The notes below the pieces were generated by a model. It was not told the origin of the DNA. It did not search any database and saw nothing but the letters and a program-made list of their open reading frames with translations. From the NCBI RefSeq assembly GCF_000341085.1, contig NZ_ANBA01000011.1:248001-312000 (forward strand): 64,000 bases of DNA, read 5' to 3'. Positions 25,823-35,459 of this stretch are shown one piece after another. This stretch comes from Nocardiopsis ganjiahuensis DSM 45031 (GTDB lineage: Bacteria; Actinomycetota; Actinomycetes; Streptosporangiales; Streptosporangiaceae). Numbering within the stretch: the stretch's first letter is position 1; each line of letters starts with the position of its first letter. Position numbers and translations under genes: made by a program.

Positions 25823-26218
25823 CCCACTGACGCCGCCGCGGACCCCGCGGCCTTCCTAGAGGGGGGAGGGCCCGGTCCGGGCGGCACGCCGACCGCCGCG
25901 CGAGGCTGAGGGGACGAGCGCGGAGCGGTCGGTCCCGTCCGACGGGGCCCCGGGCTCTCTGGCCCCCACGGGAGGGCGGCCCACAGGACCGTCGGACGGA
26001 CAGGCGCCGCACGACCGCGGCGTCCGGAGGCGCGCTCACACAGGGGAGGTGGGCGCGCCTTCCGTCATGTCAGCGGACGATGTGGTGGGAAGGTCACCCG
26101 ACCTTGAGACGTCCGGGGCTGACCCGGACCGTCGGAGGGAACGCCTCTCTGGCTCCGTCCCGGGGTGAGGGCCCTTGCCCCGCAGGAGGACAGGCGTGGC
26201 GCGGGGGTTCTACGAGGG
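25823..26218. other. 396-base gap between the GGDEF-like and proline-rich genes
   Basis: I see no gene. A small hairpin (CCGCGG repeated around AC near 25833-25846) may end the upstream transcript. The rest is GC-rich and noncoding. Confidence 0.4.
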
Positions 26219-26749
26219 CTACGCGTAGGGGGGCGGGGCCTGGGGGCCCGGGGCATCCTGTGGCGGGGGCGGTGCCTGGACCACGGGGGGACCCTGCGGC
26301 GGAGGCGGCCCCTGCGGCTCGGGTGGGAACCACTGGGAAGCGACCGGCCGCGGCGGGGTGTGGTGGGCCGGCCCCGGATCGGCGTCCCCCGGGTGCGGTC
26401 GGCCGTTGAGGAAGGCCTCCGAGTAGGAGTCGGCGGCGAAGGTGAGCGGCCCCGTCGGCCGCGGGGCCTGGGGCCGGGCCTGCTGCGGCCCCGTGGGCCG
26501 GGGAGCCGAGGAGCGCGGAGCCTGTCGGGGACCCGGGGGCGGCGGAGCGGCGGGCCGTGGTTCGGGCTGTTCCGGTCGCCGGTTCGGAGGCTGCGCCGGA
26601 GGTGCGCTGTTCCACGGCGCCCTGGTGGGCCCGGTGGGCTGGTGGGGCCCCGGGCGCTCGATGGCGTAAGGGCTCGGTGGAAGGGCGTATCCCTGTTGTC
26701 CGGGCCGTTCCGGTGCGGGCATCCCGGACCCGCGTCCGTCGTCGTTCAT
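26219..26749 (-). CDS. Proline-rich protein, function unknown
   Basis: This 176-residue protein is about one-third proline, with Gln, Arg and Ala. Only a short central patch, FAADSYSEAFLNGRPHP, looks non-repetitive. There is no signal peptide or membrane helix, so it is probably a disordered cytoplasmic protein. The ATG at 26749 has a GGGAAG site upstream. Codon third positions are G/C rich, as in its neighbours, which supports that it is expressed. Confidence 0.55.
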   Translation of the reverse strand: MNDDGRGSGMPAPERPGQQGYALPPSPYAIERPGPHQPTGPTRAPWNSAPPAQPPNRRPEQPEPRPAAPPPPGPRQAPRSSAPRPTGPQQARPQAPRPTGPLTFAADSYSEAFLNGRPHPGDADPGPAHHTPPRPVASQWFPPEPQGPPPPQGPPVVQAPPPPQDAPGPQAPPPYA

Positions 26750-26820
26750 CGCCGGCTTCCCTTTCCGCTCGACGCGTCACGCGTGCGGGCACACACTCCA
26801 GGAAAGCACACACAACCATT

Positions 26821-26847
26821 CGCTTGATGACCAACATCAACAAAGCG
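26821..26847. promoter_or_regulatory. Inverted repeat in divergent promoter region
   Basis: A broken palindrome, with outer arms CGCTT/AAGCG and inner arms TTGATG/CATCAA, sits between divergent genes in a locally AT-rich stretch. It could be an operator. Confidence 0.35.
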
Positions 26848-26893
26848 ATACATAAGCCCTGAAAGGTGCAGCATTCGCTGGTAACTTCCAAGA

Positions 26894-27502
26894 ATGCTGA
26901 CACGCTTTGCTGGATTCTTCGTCGGTTCGGTGTTCGGACTGGCGTTCGTACTGATCAACAGCGGTCCACCCCTGCCGCCCGCGGTGTCGGCGGTGACCCG
27001 GACCCTCGCCGTGGGGGCCGCCGTCGCCATTGTCGTCCTGGTGCTCCTCGCCGTGCGGAAGGAGTCCCGGGAGAGCGCGGAGGAGCCCGAGGCCTCCCCC
27101 GGCCCGGCGAGCACGCCGCAGTTCGGTGCCTTCTTCGGTGTGGTCACCCTGGTCGAGGTGGCCCTCATCATCGGCGGAGCACAGGTCATCAGCAGGCTCG
27201 ACGGGATTCCCGACCAGGCCGGGGTGGCCTGGGTCGCGCTCGTCGTCGGCCTGCACTTCTTCCCGCTGGCCTGGTACTGGAAGCAGCCCGAGATGCTCTA
27301 CGTCGCCGGGTACGGCACTGTGCTCGGCGGTGTCGGCCTGCTCATGGCCCTGTCGGGGTACCCGGACTGGGTGCCGCTGGTCAGCGGCGTGGTCACCGGC
27401 GCGGGCATGCTGCTCGGCCTCCTCACGGGCCTGCTCCTGATGCGCCGCGGGACCGGCGAGCCCGCCGGCCGTCAGTCGGGCAGCTCGCCCAGTCCGAAGT
27501 AG
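26894..27502 (+). CDS. Small integral membrane protein, unknown function
   Basis: This 202-residue protein has about six hydrophobic segments: one at the N-terminus (FAGFFVGSVFGLAFVLI), one near 36-53, and four between about 80 and 188, with a short charged loop (ESRESAEEPEASPG) between the second and third. I do not recognise the family. The start is an ATG at 26894, without a strong ribosome-binding site. Its 3' end overlaps the convergent acetyltransferase gene by 31 bases. Confidence 0.65.
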   Translation: MLTRFAGFFVGSVFGLAFVLINSGPPLPPAVSAVTRTLAVGAAVAIVVLVLLAVRKESRESAEEPEASPGPASTPQFGAFFGVVTLVEVALIIGGAQVISRLDGIPDQAGVAWVALVVGLHFFPLAWYWKQPEMLYVAGYGTVLGGVGLLMALSGYPDWVPLVSGVVTGAGMLLGLLTGLLLMRRGTGEPAGRQSGSSPSPK

Positions 27503-28128
27503 GGCAGGCACGGTTCCAGGCCCTCGATCTCCACCGGAACCGTACGGTGCCTCTCCCACTCCTCCCGGGTCAGCAGGTACCGCGTCTCGTGGACCTGCCG
27601 GCCCCGGACCGAGATCAGCCGCGAGCCGTTGGGCCGGTAACCCAGCTTGCGGGACACCCCCCGCGAAGCGGTCGAGGCGTCGAAGGCAGCCGTGATCGCG
27701 GCGTCCGCGCCCAGTCCCTCGAAGGCCAGGTGGAGGACGGCGGCGCGCATCTCCGTGCCGAGGCCCCTTCCCTGGAACCGCTGGGCGAGCCACGAGCCCG
27801 TGTCCACCTGGCGGGCGACCGCGAAGTCCTTCGCGGTCATGTCCTGGATGCCGATCACGGTGCCCTCGTGCACCGCGACCCCGTTGAACGTCCAGTTCTC
27901 GGGCGTCCACGCCGCCATGGCCGACCAGTTGTGCTGGATGACCCCCTGGGCCAGACGGCCGGGTGTCTGGTCGGTCCACGGCACGACGAACGGCATCTGC
28001 TCCGGGTCGTGGATGCCCGAGACCGCGGCGTCGGCCAGCTGGGCCAGGTCCGCGTCGGAGGGCATCCTCAGCTGGAGGCGTGGTGTGTTCAGGCGTAGCC
28101 CCATCGGGGGGAAGTGGTCCGCGATCAT
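27472..28128 (-). CDS. GNAT family N-acetyltransferase (RimJ/RimL-like)
   Basis: This 218-residue GNAT protein transfers an acetyl group from acetyl-CoA to an amine. The RimJ/RimL pattern is clear: LNTPRLQLRMPSDADL at the N-terminus, VIGIQDM in the central sheet, the acetyl-CoA loop RFQGRGLGTEMRAAVLH at about 118-134, and ASRGVSRKLGY for the final helix. The substrate is unknown. The start is an ATG at 28128. The gene ends inside the 3' end of a convergent membrane protein gene. Confidence 0.88.
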   Translation of the reverse strand: MIADHFPPMGLRLNTPRLQLRMPSDADLAQLADAAVSGIHDPEQMPFVVPWTDQTPGRLAQGVIQHNWSAMAAWTPENWTFNGVAVHEGTVIGIQDMTAKDFAVARQVDTGSWLAQRFQGRGLGTEMRAAVLHLAFEGLGADAAITAAFDASTASRGVSRKLGYRPNGSRLISVRGRQVHETRYLLTREEWERHRTVPVEIEGLEPCLPYFGLGELPD

Positions 28129-28279
28129 GTCCCGATTCTGGGGACGCCCCCTCCCGTTGTCACCTGGATTTCCGTCCGGCCGGAGACCGCCGCGCCCCGG
28201 TCCGGAGGTCCGACGGCCGCCGGTCCGACGGCTCAGCAGTTCCGCGACCCTACGGCCCCGGCTCAGCGGCTCGCCGCGC

Positions 28280-28861
28280 TCAGCGAAGGAGTCCGCCCAT
28301 GAGCGCGGCGAGCTCGCCGGCCGCCTCGGACCGGTCCCCCGTGGCGTCGCGGACCACCCAGCCGCGCATCCCGGCCAGGTGCGCGGGGTGCGCGAAGGCG
28401 GGGTCGGTCAGCAGGTAGCCGCACGGAGCGTCCGGCCAGTCCGGGACGGTGGGCAGGCGCTCGGTGCGGTAGGCGGCCGGTTCGTCCGCCCTGGCCGGGA
28501 CCCCGGTGAGCAGCTGGTTCCGGGTGAGGTCGTCCCGGGTCGGGCTGCCGGGCTGCGGTAGCGGAGCGTCCACGAGCACGTAGCCCAGGACCGGGCGGTG
28601 CGCGGAGCGCTGGGCCGCGCCGACGGCACCCAGGAGCGGTCCGCTGTCGCCCTCGGCGACCAGGACCACCGGGGAGCGGTCGGTGACCAGTCGGCTGATC
28701 TCCAGGCTCGCCCGGGCGACGTAGCGGGCGGCGTGCGGCGCGGTGTCGTCGTCCGGGACCTCGGGGAAGACCGGGGTGTGCCCCTCGGCGGTGAGGGCCT
28801 CCCCGACCCCCGGAAGCGAGAAGGGGGCGCGGAGGGTGGGGGGTAGGAGGACGGCGATCAC
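28280..28861 (-). CDS. Hydrolase-like hypothetical protein coupled to cutA
   Basis: This 193-residue cytoplasmic protein looks like a shortened alpha/beta hydrolase. It has a VIAVLLPP first strand, a GDSGPLLGAVG stretch where the nucleophile elbow would be (Ser in AEGDSGP), and LGYVLVDAPLP after it. A clear catalytic His cannot be assigned, although HLAGMRGW near the end is possible. The GTG at 28861 overlaps the cutA TGA as GTGA, so the two are translationally coupled. The function is unknown. Confidence 0.65.
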   Translation of the reverse strand: MIAVLLPPTLRAPFSLPGVGEALTAEGHTPVFPEVPDDDTAPHAARYVARASLEISRLVTDRSPVVLVAEGDSGPLLGAVGAAQRSAHRPVLGYVLVDAPLPQPGSPTRDDLTRNQLLTGVPARADEPAAYRTERLPTVPDWPDAPCGYLLTDPAFAHPAHLAGMRGWVVRDATGDRSEAAGELAALMGGLLR

Positions 28862-29220
28862 GCGGGACCGCCCGCCCTGGTCTCGTCCCGAACCCAGGTC
28901 AGGTACGCCGGGTTCCCGCCGGTCACGGGCACGGCGACGATCTCGGGGACGTCGTAGGGGTGCGTCTCGACCAGGTGCGCGACCAGGTCGTCCACGCGGT
29001 CCGCGGCGGTCTTGAGCACCACGGTCCACTCCTCGTCGGACTGGACCGAACCCTCCCAGCGGTAGAAGCTCGTGATCGGGCCGCCCACCTGCGCGCAGGC
29101 CGCCAACCGGTGCCCGACCACGGAACGGGCCACCTCCTCGGCGCCCTCGCGGCTGTCCACGGTGGTCTCCACCCGGACGGTTCCGGTGTGCTCCTGGCCG
29201 GTGTTCTCCTGCATCGACAT
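28858..29220 (-). CDS. cutA: CutA divalent-cation tolerance family protein
   Basis: CutA is a small trimeric ferredoxin-fold protein linked to copper or divalent-cation tolerance; its exact task is debated. The 120-residue product has the family pattern LAACAQVGGPITSFYRWEG at about 41-59, EEWTVVLKT, and HPYDVPEIVAVPV near the C-terminus. The start is set at the ATG at 29220. An ATG at 29283 would add 21 residues, but that codon shares bases with the divergent pyrE start. It is coupled to the hydrolase-like gene downstream. Confidence 0.88.
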   Translation of the reverse strand: MSMQENTGQEHTGTVRVETTVDSREGAEEVARSVVGHRLAACAQVGGPITSFYRWEGSVQSDEEWTVVLKTAADRVDDLVAHLVETHPYDVPEIVAVPVTGGNPAYLTWVRDETRAGGPA

Positions 29221-29267
29221 CCCATCCGGGGCGAGAGCCCTGGTCCGCGCGGCCCCACCCGGTGTTC

Positions 29268-29273
29268 TAGGCT
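29268..29273 (+). promoter_or_regulatory. Minus-10 element of pyrE, leaderless message likely
   Basis: TAGGCT ends 8 bases before the pyrE ATG, and no ribosome-binding site is present. This is the spacing expected for transcription starting at the A of the start codon. Confidence 0.5.
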
Positions 29274-29281
29274 CACTGGTC

Positions 29282-29815
29282 ATGAGCGAACGTGATGAAC
29301 TCCTGCGTCAGATCAACGATAAGGCGGTCGTGCGCGGGAAGGTGACCCTGTCCTCCGGCAAGGAGGCCGACTACTACGTCGACCTGCGCCGGATCACCCT
29401 CGACGGGGAGGCCGCGCCGCTGGTCGGCTCGGTTCTGCTGGACACCGTGGAGGACCTGGAGTTCGACGCGGTGGGCGGTCTGACCCTGGGCGCGGACCCG
29501 GTGGCCACCGCCATGCTGCACGCCGCGCACGCGCGCGGACGCAAACTGGACGCCTTCGTGGTGCGCAAGGCGGGCAAGGCGCACGGTCTGCAGCGCCGGA
29601 TCGAGGGCCCGGACGTGAAGGGGCGCCGTGTGCTGGCGCTGGAGGACACCTCCACCACCGGCGGTTCGGTGATGACGGCCGTGGAGGCCCTGCGTGAGGC
29701 CGGCGCCGAGGTCGTGGCGGTCGCGCTGATCGTCGACCGCGGCGCGCGCGGCAAGCTGGAGGAGGAGGGCCTGGAGTACCGGCCCGTCTTCGAGGTCTCC
29801 GACCTGGACGTGTGA
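29282..29815 (+). CDS. pyrE: Orotate phosphoribosyltransferase
   Basis: PyrE joins orotate to PRPP to give OMP in pyrimidine synthesis. The 177-residue protein has the short bacterial length. It contains KVTLSSGKEADYYVDLRR at the N-terminus, AFVVRKAGKAHG for the catalytic flexible loop, and the PRPP-binding signature VLALEDTSTTGGSV at about 120-133. The ATG at 29282 is chosen because the family starts here and a minus-10 lies just upstream. It is divergent from cutA. It is followed by a UUCG-type terminator. Confidence 0.95.
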   Translation: MSERDELLRQINDKAVVRGKVTLSSGKEADYYVDLRRITLDGEAAPLVGSVLLDTVEDLEFDAVGGLTLGADPVATAMLHAAHARGRKLDAFVVRKAGKAHGLQRRIEGPDVKGRRVLALEDTSTTGGSVMTAVEALREAGAEVVAVALIVDRGARGKLEEEGLEYRPVFEVSDLDV

Positions 29816-29820
29816 TCCCT

Positions 29821-29858
29821 GGTCCGCGCGGTGGGGTCTTCGGGCCCCGCCCCGGACC
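29821..29858 (+). terminator. Terminator of pyrE
   Basis: A two-level hairpin (outer GGTCCG/CGGACC, inner GTGGGGTC/GGCCCCGC with two G-U pairs) is capped by a TTCG tetraloop, 5 bases after the stop codon. Confidence 0.7.
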
Positions 29859-29971
29859 GCGGGTCGGGGGCGGCCGCGCTCGGGAGCCCGCCGGGTCCGG
29901 GCGCGCCGAAGCCCGCAGCCGCACCGAGGGCCTGGCCGGGGGTGAAGGGCCTGGCCGAGGAGGGTCCGGAC

Positions 29972-30019
29972 TACGGGTTGAGGGTGAAGCGCTTCCGTAT
30001 TACGGATTGAGAGTGAAGC
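29972..30019. repeat. Duplicated 3' end of the RodZ-C-like gene
   Basis: Two 19-base copies (29972-29990 and 30001-30019) match at 17 positions. On the minus strand both encode Phe-Thr-Leu-Asn-Pro followed by a stop codon. The inner copy is the true gene end; the outer copy lies just beyond it. Confidence 0.7.
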
Positions 30020-30425
30020 TGTGCCCCGGCCCGCGATCGGAGATGTCGCGCTCGCTGCCGTTGACGTAGACCTCGACGGCGGTCGGGTCGCCGATGGTGA
30101 CCTCGAGGCCGTTGGCGTTGTCGGGGTAGTTCACGGAGTTGCCCTGGGTGAGTTCCTGGTCCAGGAGCACGTCCCCGCCGGGAACCCGGACGAACACCGT
30201 GCTGGAGTCGCCCACCACCCGGATGTAGAGGACACCCATCTCGTCGGTGTCCACTCCTTCGGCCGCAGCCTCTGACGCGTTGGCGCTGACGCTGGTGCCC
30301 GTACCCGGAATAGCTCGGTACAAGAAGTACCCGCCGAGGGCCACCAGAGTGACCAGGAGCACGACAGCCCCGACGATGGCCATCACCTGGCCAACGCCGC
30401 GCGGATCGTTCCTATGCCTTCCCAC
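30000..30425 (-). CDS. Membrane-anchored protein with RodZ C-terminal-like (DUF4115) domain
   Basis: This 141-residue protein has a short basic N-terminus (GRHRNDPRGVG), one membrane helix (about 13-35) and an extracytoplasmic beta domain. That domain follows the RodZ C-terminal pattern: LYIRVVGDSSTVFVRVPGG, LLDQELTQGNSVNY, then LEVTIGDPTAVEVYVNGSE. It lacks the helix-turn-helix of full RodZ. RodZ links the wall-synthesis machinery with MreB, and such short forms are common in actinobacteria with unknown roles. The GTG at 30425 is the best start because the basic segment precedes the helix. The 3' end has been partly duplicated. Confidence 0.7.
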   Translation of the reverse strand: MGRHRNDPRGVGQVMAIVGAVVLLVTLVALGGYFLYRAIPGTGTSVSANASEAAAEGVDTDEMGVLYIRVVGDSSTVFVRVPGGDVLLDQELTQGNSVNYPDNANGLEVTIGDPTAVEVYVNGSERDISDRGPGHSFTLNP

Positions 30426-30811
30426 GGCGACGAATGTAGCGCGTATCACGACAAAAAGCGACAGCAGTCGCCCCCCAGGTGCAGCTTCACCACTATTCGT
30501 GACATAGCCGCACAGAATCTCCGGTCCGCGCCCGGCCCCCTCTCGACCCCCTCCCCCGGTGCCCTTTCCCGGCCCCGTAAGCTGCGGGTACGTCGCCGAT
30601 CCGGAGCATTTTGGTCTAGACCTTTCCAACGGCTCCGGCTATTCGGGATACTTGGACGACACCTGGTGGACACCTCCGGACGCACGGCCCCCGGGCCGCC
30701 CCCGACAGTCCGGTCTCCTCCACCGGGGCAACGCACGTGGGGTGCCGTCGGTACGCGAGAGTCTCGCGTCGGCGGCCGCTCGCTCCAGGCCGAACCAGGG
30801 AGAGTCAAGCC

Positions 30812-31834
<1,023 letters not shown>

Positions 31835-32185
31835 GACCCCGCCCGACCGCTCCCCGGCGGTCCGGCACCCGGTGTCCGGCAGTCGTGTCACGACCGCCGG
31901 ACACCGTCCTTTTGTCCCGTGTCCCGTGTCCCGCATCCCCGTTCTCCCACGCCTCGCCCGCCCCCGTGGCGGGCATCGGTCGCAACACGAAACGCGCCCG
32001 TGGACTGCCCGAATCAGGCGGACAGATATTCTCCGGACCCCTCTTCCGAGGGAAACCCGGGTGCACTTTTCACTGCATTTCCCCACAGGACGCCCAGCGT
32101 CGAAAAAGGACCTTCCAACCTCGGTTTCGCGTCCGTCGGCCCGGGAATTCACCCCGCGCTTCTCCCTCGGACAGAATGAGGAAAC
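31835..32185. other. 351-base gap downstream of fba
   Basis: It contains the fba terminator, then a short CCCGTGT tandem repeat near 31916-31930. A lower-GC stretch (31985-32110) presumably carries the promoter of the secreted-protein gene. Confidence 0.4.
31871..31905 (+). terminator. Intrinsic terminator of fba
   Basis: Arms GGTGTCCGGC (31871-31880) and GCCGGACACC (31896-31905) enclose a second inner hairpin, GTCGTG/CACGAC. A CCTTTTG tract follows, which makes this one of the few classic terminators in the window. Confidence 0.85.
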
Positions 32186-32614
32186 GTGAAGGACAGGAAC
32201 CGATCGGTCCGCCTGGCGGCTGTCGGCGTGCTCGTGGCGGGCAGCGTGCTCGTCGGGGGCTCGACGGCCGGCGCCGCGTGGGCCTCGTCGTCCCCGGCCG
32301 CAGCCGCGTCCCGAAGCGCGAGTGAGCAGGCGGCCGCCTGTTCGCTCGGCGCCGACAACCCCACCGCTTCGAACGGCACCGTCTCCGGAACCGGATCCCG
32401 TGCCGGCTGCGGGGGCACGGTGACCCTCACCGTGCAGGTACGCAGGCACCGCACCGCCTGGCCCGACAAAGTCGTGGCCGAGACCAGCCGGACCGGGTTC
32501 TCCAACGGAGACCTCCGAGCCTCCGGAAACTGCGACGGACAAGGCACCTACTTCACCGAGACCAGGAGTTCGAGCGGAAACAAACTGTCGTCCGGAAGGA
32601 CGACCCTGTGCTGA
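32186..32614 (+). CDS. Small secreted Cys-containing protein
   Basis: This 142-residue protein begins with a signal peptide: basic VKDRNRSVR, a hydrophobic core to about residue 28, and a cleavage zone near AGAAWA. The mature part of about 105 residues has four cysteines, which would form two disulfides, and is rich in Ser, Thr and Gly. I do not recognise the family. The GTG at 32186 follows a GAGGAAAC site. It directly precedes a three-gene ABC cassette and may be its cargo or partner; that is inference. Confidence 0.7.
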   Translation: MKDRNRSVRLAAVGVLVAGSVLVGGSTAGAAWASSSPAAAASRSASEQAAACSLGADNPTASNGTVSGTGSRAGCGGTVTLTVQVRRHRTAWPDKVVAETSRTGFSNGDLRASGNCDGQGTYFTETRSSSGNKLSSGRTTLC

Positions 32615-32659
32615 CCAGGATCCCCGGACGAATTCCGGTGGGGGCGAAGGGGCGGGCCC

Positions 32660-33421
32660 GTGCGGGTCACCGCTGAGGGTCTGGACTTCGGTTACCGAAA
32701 CCGGAGAAAGGTCCTGGACGGCCTCACCTGGACCGTGGAGCCCGGGGTCACCGGGCTCCTCGGCCCGAACGGCGCGGGCAAGACCACTCTGCTGTCGCTC
32801 ATCGTGACGCTGCTCCCCGTCCGGGGAGGGCGCCTGCTCATCGGGGAGCACGACCTGTCCACCGGGACCGGCCGCTCCCGGGCCCGCCACGAACTCGGGT
32901 TCGTACCGCAGCGCTTCTCCCTGACCGGTGAGCTGACCGTGGCGGAGACCGTCGCCTACGCCGCCTGGACGCACGGGCTGGACCGCCGCGAGTGCGGGGA
33001 GGCGGCCCGGCGGGCGCTGGAATCCGTGGACCTGGCCGGGCTCGCCGACCGGCGCACCCGGACCCTGTCCGGGGGCCAGCGCCAGCGCGTGGGCATCGCC
33101 GCGGCCCTCGCCCACGACCCCCGCGTCCTGATCCTGGACGAGCCCACCGCGGGTCTCGATCCGGGGCAGCGGCTCCGGGTGCGCGAGGTCGTGGCCGGCC
33201 TGGGCGCGGACCGGACCGTGCTGATCTCCACCCACCTCATCGAGGACGTCGCCCACCTGTGCACCCGGATCGGGGTCCTGGCGGGCGGCCGGATCGAGTT
33301 CCAGGGCACCTTTCCCGAACTGGAGGCCCTGATCGACGACGTCCCCGGGGCGAGCGCCTACGGCTCCGGGTTCGAGCGCGCCTACGACCGGCTGATCGCC
33401 CGGGTCGGAGAGCGACCGTGA
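32660..33421 (+). CDS. ABC transporter ATP-binding protein
   Basis: This 253-residue ATPase subunit has every functional motif: Walker A GPNGAGKTT at about 35-43, Q-loop LGFVPQRFSL, signature LSGGQRQRVG, Walker B VLILDEPTAGLD, and the H-loop ISTHLIED. The layout is that of ABC-2-type systems paired with separate permeases. The start is the GTG at 32660. Its TGA overlaps the GTG of the permease gene, and the next gene overlaps in turn, giving a tight three-gene operon downstream of a secreted-protein gene. Confidence 0.9.
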   Translation: MRVTAEGLDFGYRNRRKVLDGLTWTVEPGVTGLLGPNGAGKTTLLSLIVTLLPVRGGRLLIGEHDLSTGTGRSRARHELGFVPQRFSLTGELTVAETVAYAAWTHGLDRRECGEAARRALESVDLAGLADRRTRTLSGGQRQRVGIAAALAHDPRVLILDEPTAGLDPGQRLRVREVVAGLGADRTVLISTHLIEDVAHLCTRIGVLAGGRIEFQGTFPELEALIDDVPGASAYGSGFERAYDRLIARVGERP

Positions 33422-34791
33422 GCCCGCTCCGGAACCGGGCGCCCCGGAGTGAGGCGGCCCAGGGCACGTCGTCCCGGAACACGTCGGTTCGGAGCAGGTT
33501 GACGACCTCGCCCCTCTTCTGGCCGCTCCCGCCGCCCCTGGTGCTGGTCCCGGCCGGGATCGTCCTCCTCATGACACTGACAGCGACCTGGGGTCAGCTT
33601 TCCTGGCGCGCCCTGGACTGGGTGTACCTCTCCGGACAGGTGGGGGTCCAGGCCCGGCTGCCGGTCGTGGTGGCGGCCGGTGCCGCGGCCTTGGCTGCCG
33701 CCCGCCTCACCCGGCCGAGTCTGGTGTTCGCCCAGTCCTGGCAGCCCCGTCTGGGGCGGGATGTCCCGCTGCGGCACGTGACAGTGGTCATCGGCTGGTG
33801 CCTGAGCGCCTATCTGGTGGGGCTGCTCCCGCTGACCGCCGCCGTCGCCTCGCAGGGTGCGGGCACGCCGAACCCCGTGCCCGTCCTGGGTGCGCTGACC
33901 GGGTTCGCGGCCCTCACCCTGCTCGGCTACCTGTGCGGGGTCGCCCTGCGCGGGTTGATCGCGGTTCCGGTGGCGATCGGTCTTGTCTTCGTGTGCACCA
34001 GCCTGCCCCTGGTCGCCGACGCCTGGACCGCCCTGTCGCTCCAGCTTCCGTTCACTCCCTCCCTCGGTATGCGGGAGAGCGTCCCGCTCGGCCTCTACCG
34101 GCTGGGGTTCTTCCTGCTCCTGGCGACCGCCGCCGCGTGGACGTCCGTCTGGCTGCTGCGGGCCCCGCGCCGGTGGTCGGCCCCGCACGTCACGGCGGTG
34201 GTCGCGGTGGCGACCGCCGCTGTCCTGCCCCACCTGCACGCGTTCCCGCTCGTGACCTACGCTCCGGTCGGCTCCGAGGTCTGTGCGGAGCGCGAAGGGG
34301 TCCGTTACTGCGTGCACGAGGGGCACGCGGACGAACTCGCCCTGATCGTCGAACTGGCCGCCCCGGTCTTCGCCGCCTACGGGTCGTCCGAAGCCGCCCC
34401 CGCGCAGGTGCGCGACCACAGCCTGGCCACCGGGGACGACGAAGTGCTGCACGGCACCGGGCACGGCGTGCTCTGGACGCGCGTCCACCCGGGCTGGGAC
34501 CCCTACCAGGAGGTACCGCAGGCATCCGCCGGGTGGCTGGTACCCGACCTGCTCGTGTGCGGTTCCGAGGGTGTGGCCGGGACCGGCGGGGAAGCGACCC
34601 CGCAGGAGCGCCGGGCGGCCGTGCTGGTGGGGCTCCAGACCTGGCTCGCCTCACGGTCCTTCCCCGGTTCTCCCGGCGCCGGGCCGTTCGCGGAGGCCGC
34701 CCCCGACGAGGTCCGGGACTGGATCGGCCGGAACGAGGACCGGCTCGCCCGGTGCGAAGTGGAACCCGAGGAGCTGCCGTGGCGACCGTGA
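33418..34791 (+). CDS. ABC transporter permease-like membrane protein
   Basis: This 457-residue protein has about six membrane helices in the first 280 residues. A C-terminal soluble part of about 170 residues follows, with a Cys motif (EVCAEREGVRYCVHEGHADEL) like that of DUF7224-type transporter proteins of actinobacteria, where an outer domain follows the helices. It should form the channel with the ATPase encoded upstream. The GTG start overlaps the upstream TGA as GTGA. The transported substrate is unknown. Confidence 0.7.
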   Translation: MSPLRNRAPRSEAAQGTSSRNTSVRSRLTTSPLFWPLPPPLVLVPAGIVLLMTLTATWGQLSWRALDWVYLSGQVGVQARLPVVVAAGAAALAAARLTRPSLVFAQSWQPRLGRDVPLRHVTVVIGWCLSAYLVGLLPLTAAVASQGAGTPNPVPVLGALTGFAALTLLGYLCGVALRGLIAVPVAIGLVFVCTSLPLVADAWTALSLQLPFTPSLGMRESVPLGLYRLGFFLLLATAAAWTSVWLLRAPRRWSAPHVTAVVAVATAAVLPHLHAFPLVTYAPVGSEVCAEREGVRYCVHEGHADELALIVELAAPVFAAYGSSEAAPAQVRDHSLATGDDEVLHGTGHGVLWTRVHPGWDPYQEVPQASAGWLVPDLLVCGSEGVAGTGGEATPQERRAAVLVGLQTWLASRSFPGSPGAGPFAEAAPDEVRDWIGRNEDRLARCEVEPEELPWRP

Positions 34792-35459
34792 CACCGCACC
34801 CCGTCCTGGTGCCGGTGCGCCCTTCCCTGCTGCCGATGCTGCAGGCCCTGGCAGCGGCCGTGGCGGCGGTGGCCCTGGGCTCGGCATCGGCGGGCGTCGT
34901 GGTGCCGGTGGCGGTGTTCGACTGGCCCAACGAGGAGCAGCGGATCCCCGTCGCCGAACTGCTGTGCGTGTGCGCGGCCTCGGTCGGGGCGTGGGCGAAC
35001 CGCCCCCGCCTGTGGGAGTGGGAGCGGCTGGGCGGGGCCCGGACGCGGGTCCGGGCGGCCGCGGTGGCCGCGCTCGGAGTTCTGCTGCCGGGGGCCGCCG
35101 CGTCGGCGCTGCTGCCCTCCGCCTCGGAGGCGGAGAACCCGTGGCTGCTGGTGACCAACATCCTGCTGGCGGTGTCCGCCGTGTACCTGCTGGCGCCCTT
35201 CCTGGGCGCGGTGCCGTCCGGGCTGGTCGTGCTGGCGGGGATCTTCCTGGGGGCGGCGGCCTGCAACATGGTGCCGGGACTGAACCGGGTGAGCCCTTAC
35301 GCGTACGTGGGGTCCGACGGGTGGAGGGCCCCGGACCTGCTCGCCGGTCCGACGCTGCCCGCCCTGGCCCTCGTGCTGGCCCTGGCCGCGGTGGCGGCGC
35401 ACGCGGCGACGCACGGCTCCACCGCCCGGGTCCAGCGGCACGGGTCGGAGGCGGGTTGA
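34779..35459 (+). CDS. Membrane protein of the ABC cassette
   Basis: This 226-residue protein has about six hydrophobic helices and a short acidic loop after helix 2 (FDWPNEEQRIP). It is probably a second permease subunit. Of two in-frame GTG codons, 34779 is preferred because GAGGAG lies 5 bases upstream; the one at 34788 would give another GTGA overlap. I do not recognise the family beyond its place in the operon. Confidence 0.65.
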   Translation: MATVTPHPVLVPVRPSLLPMLQALAAAVAAVALGSASAGVVVPVAVFDWPNEEQRIPVAELLCVCAASVGAWANRPRLWEWERLGGARTRVRAAAVAALGVLLPGAAASALLPSASEAENPWLLVTNILLAVSAVYLLAPFLGAVPSGLVVLAGIFLGAAACNMVPGLNRVSPYAYVGSDGWRAPDLLAGPTLPALALVLALAAVAAHAATHGSTARVQRHGSEAG

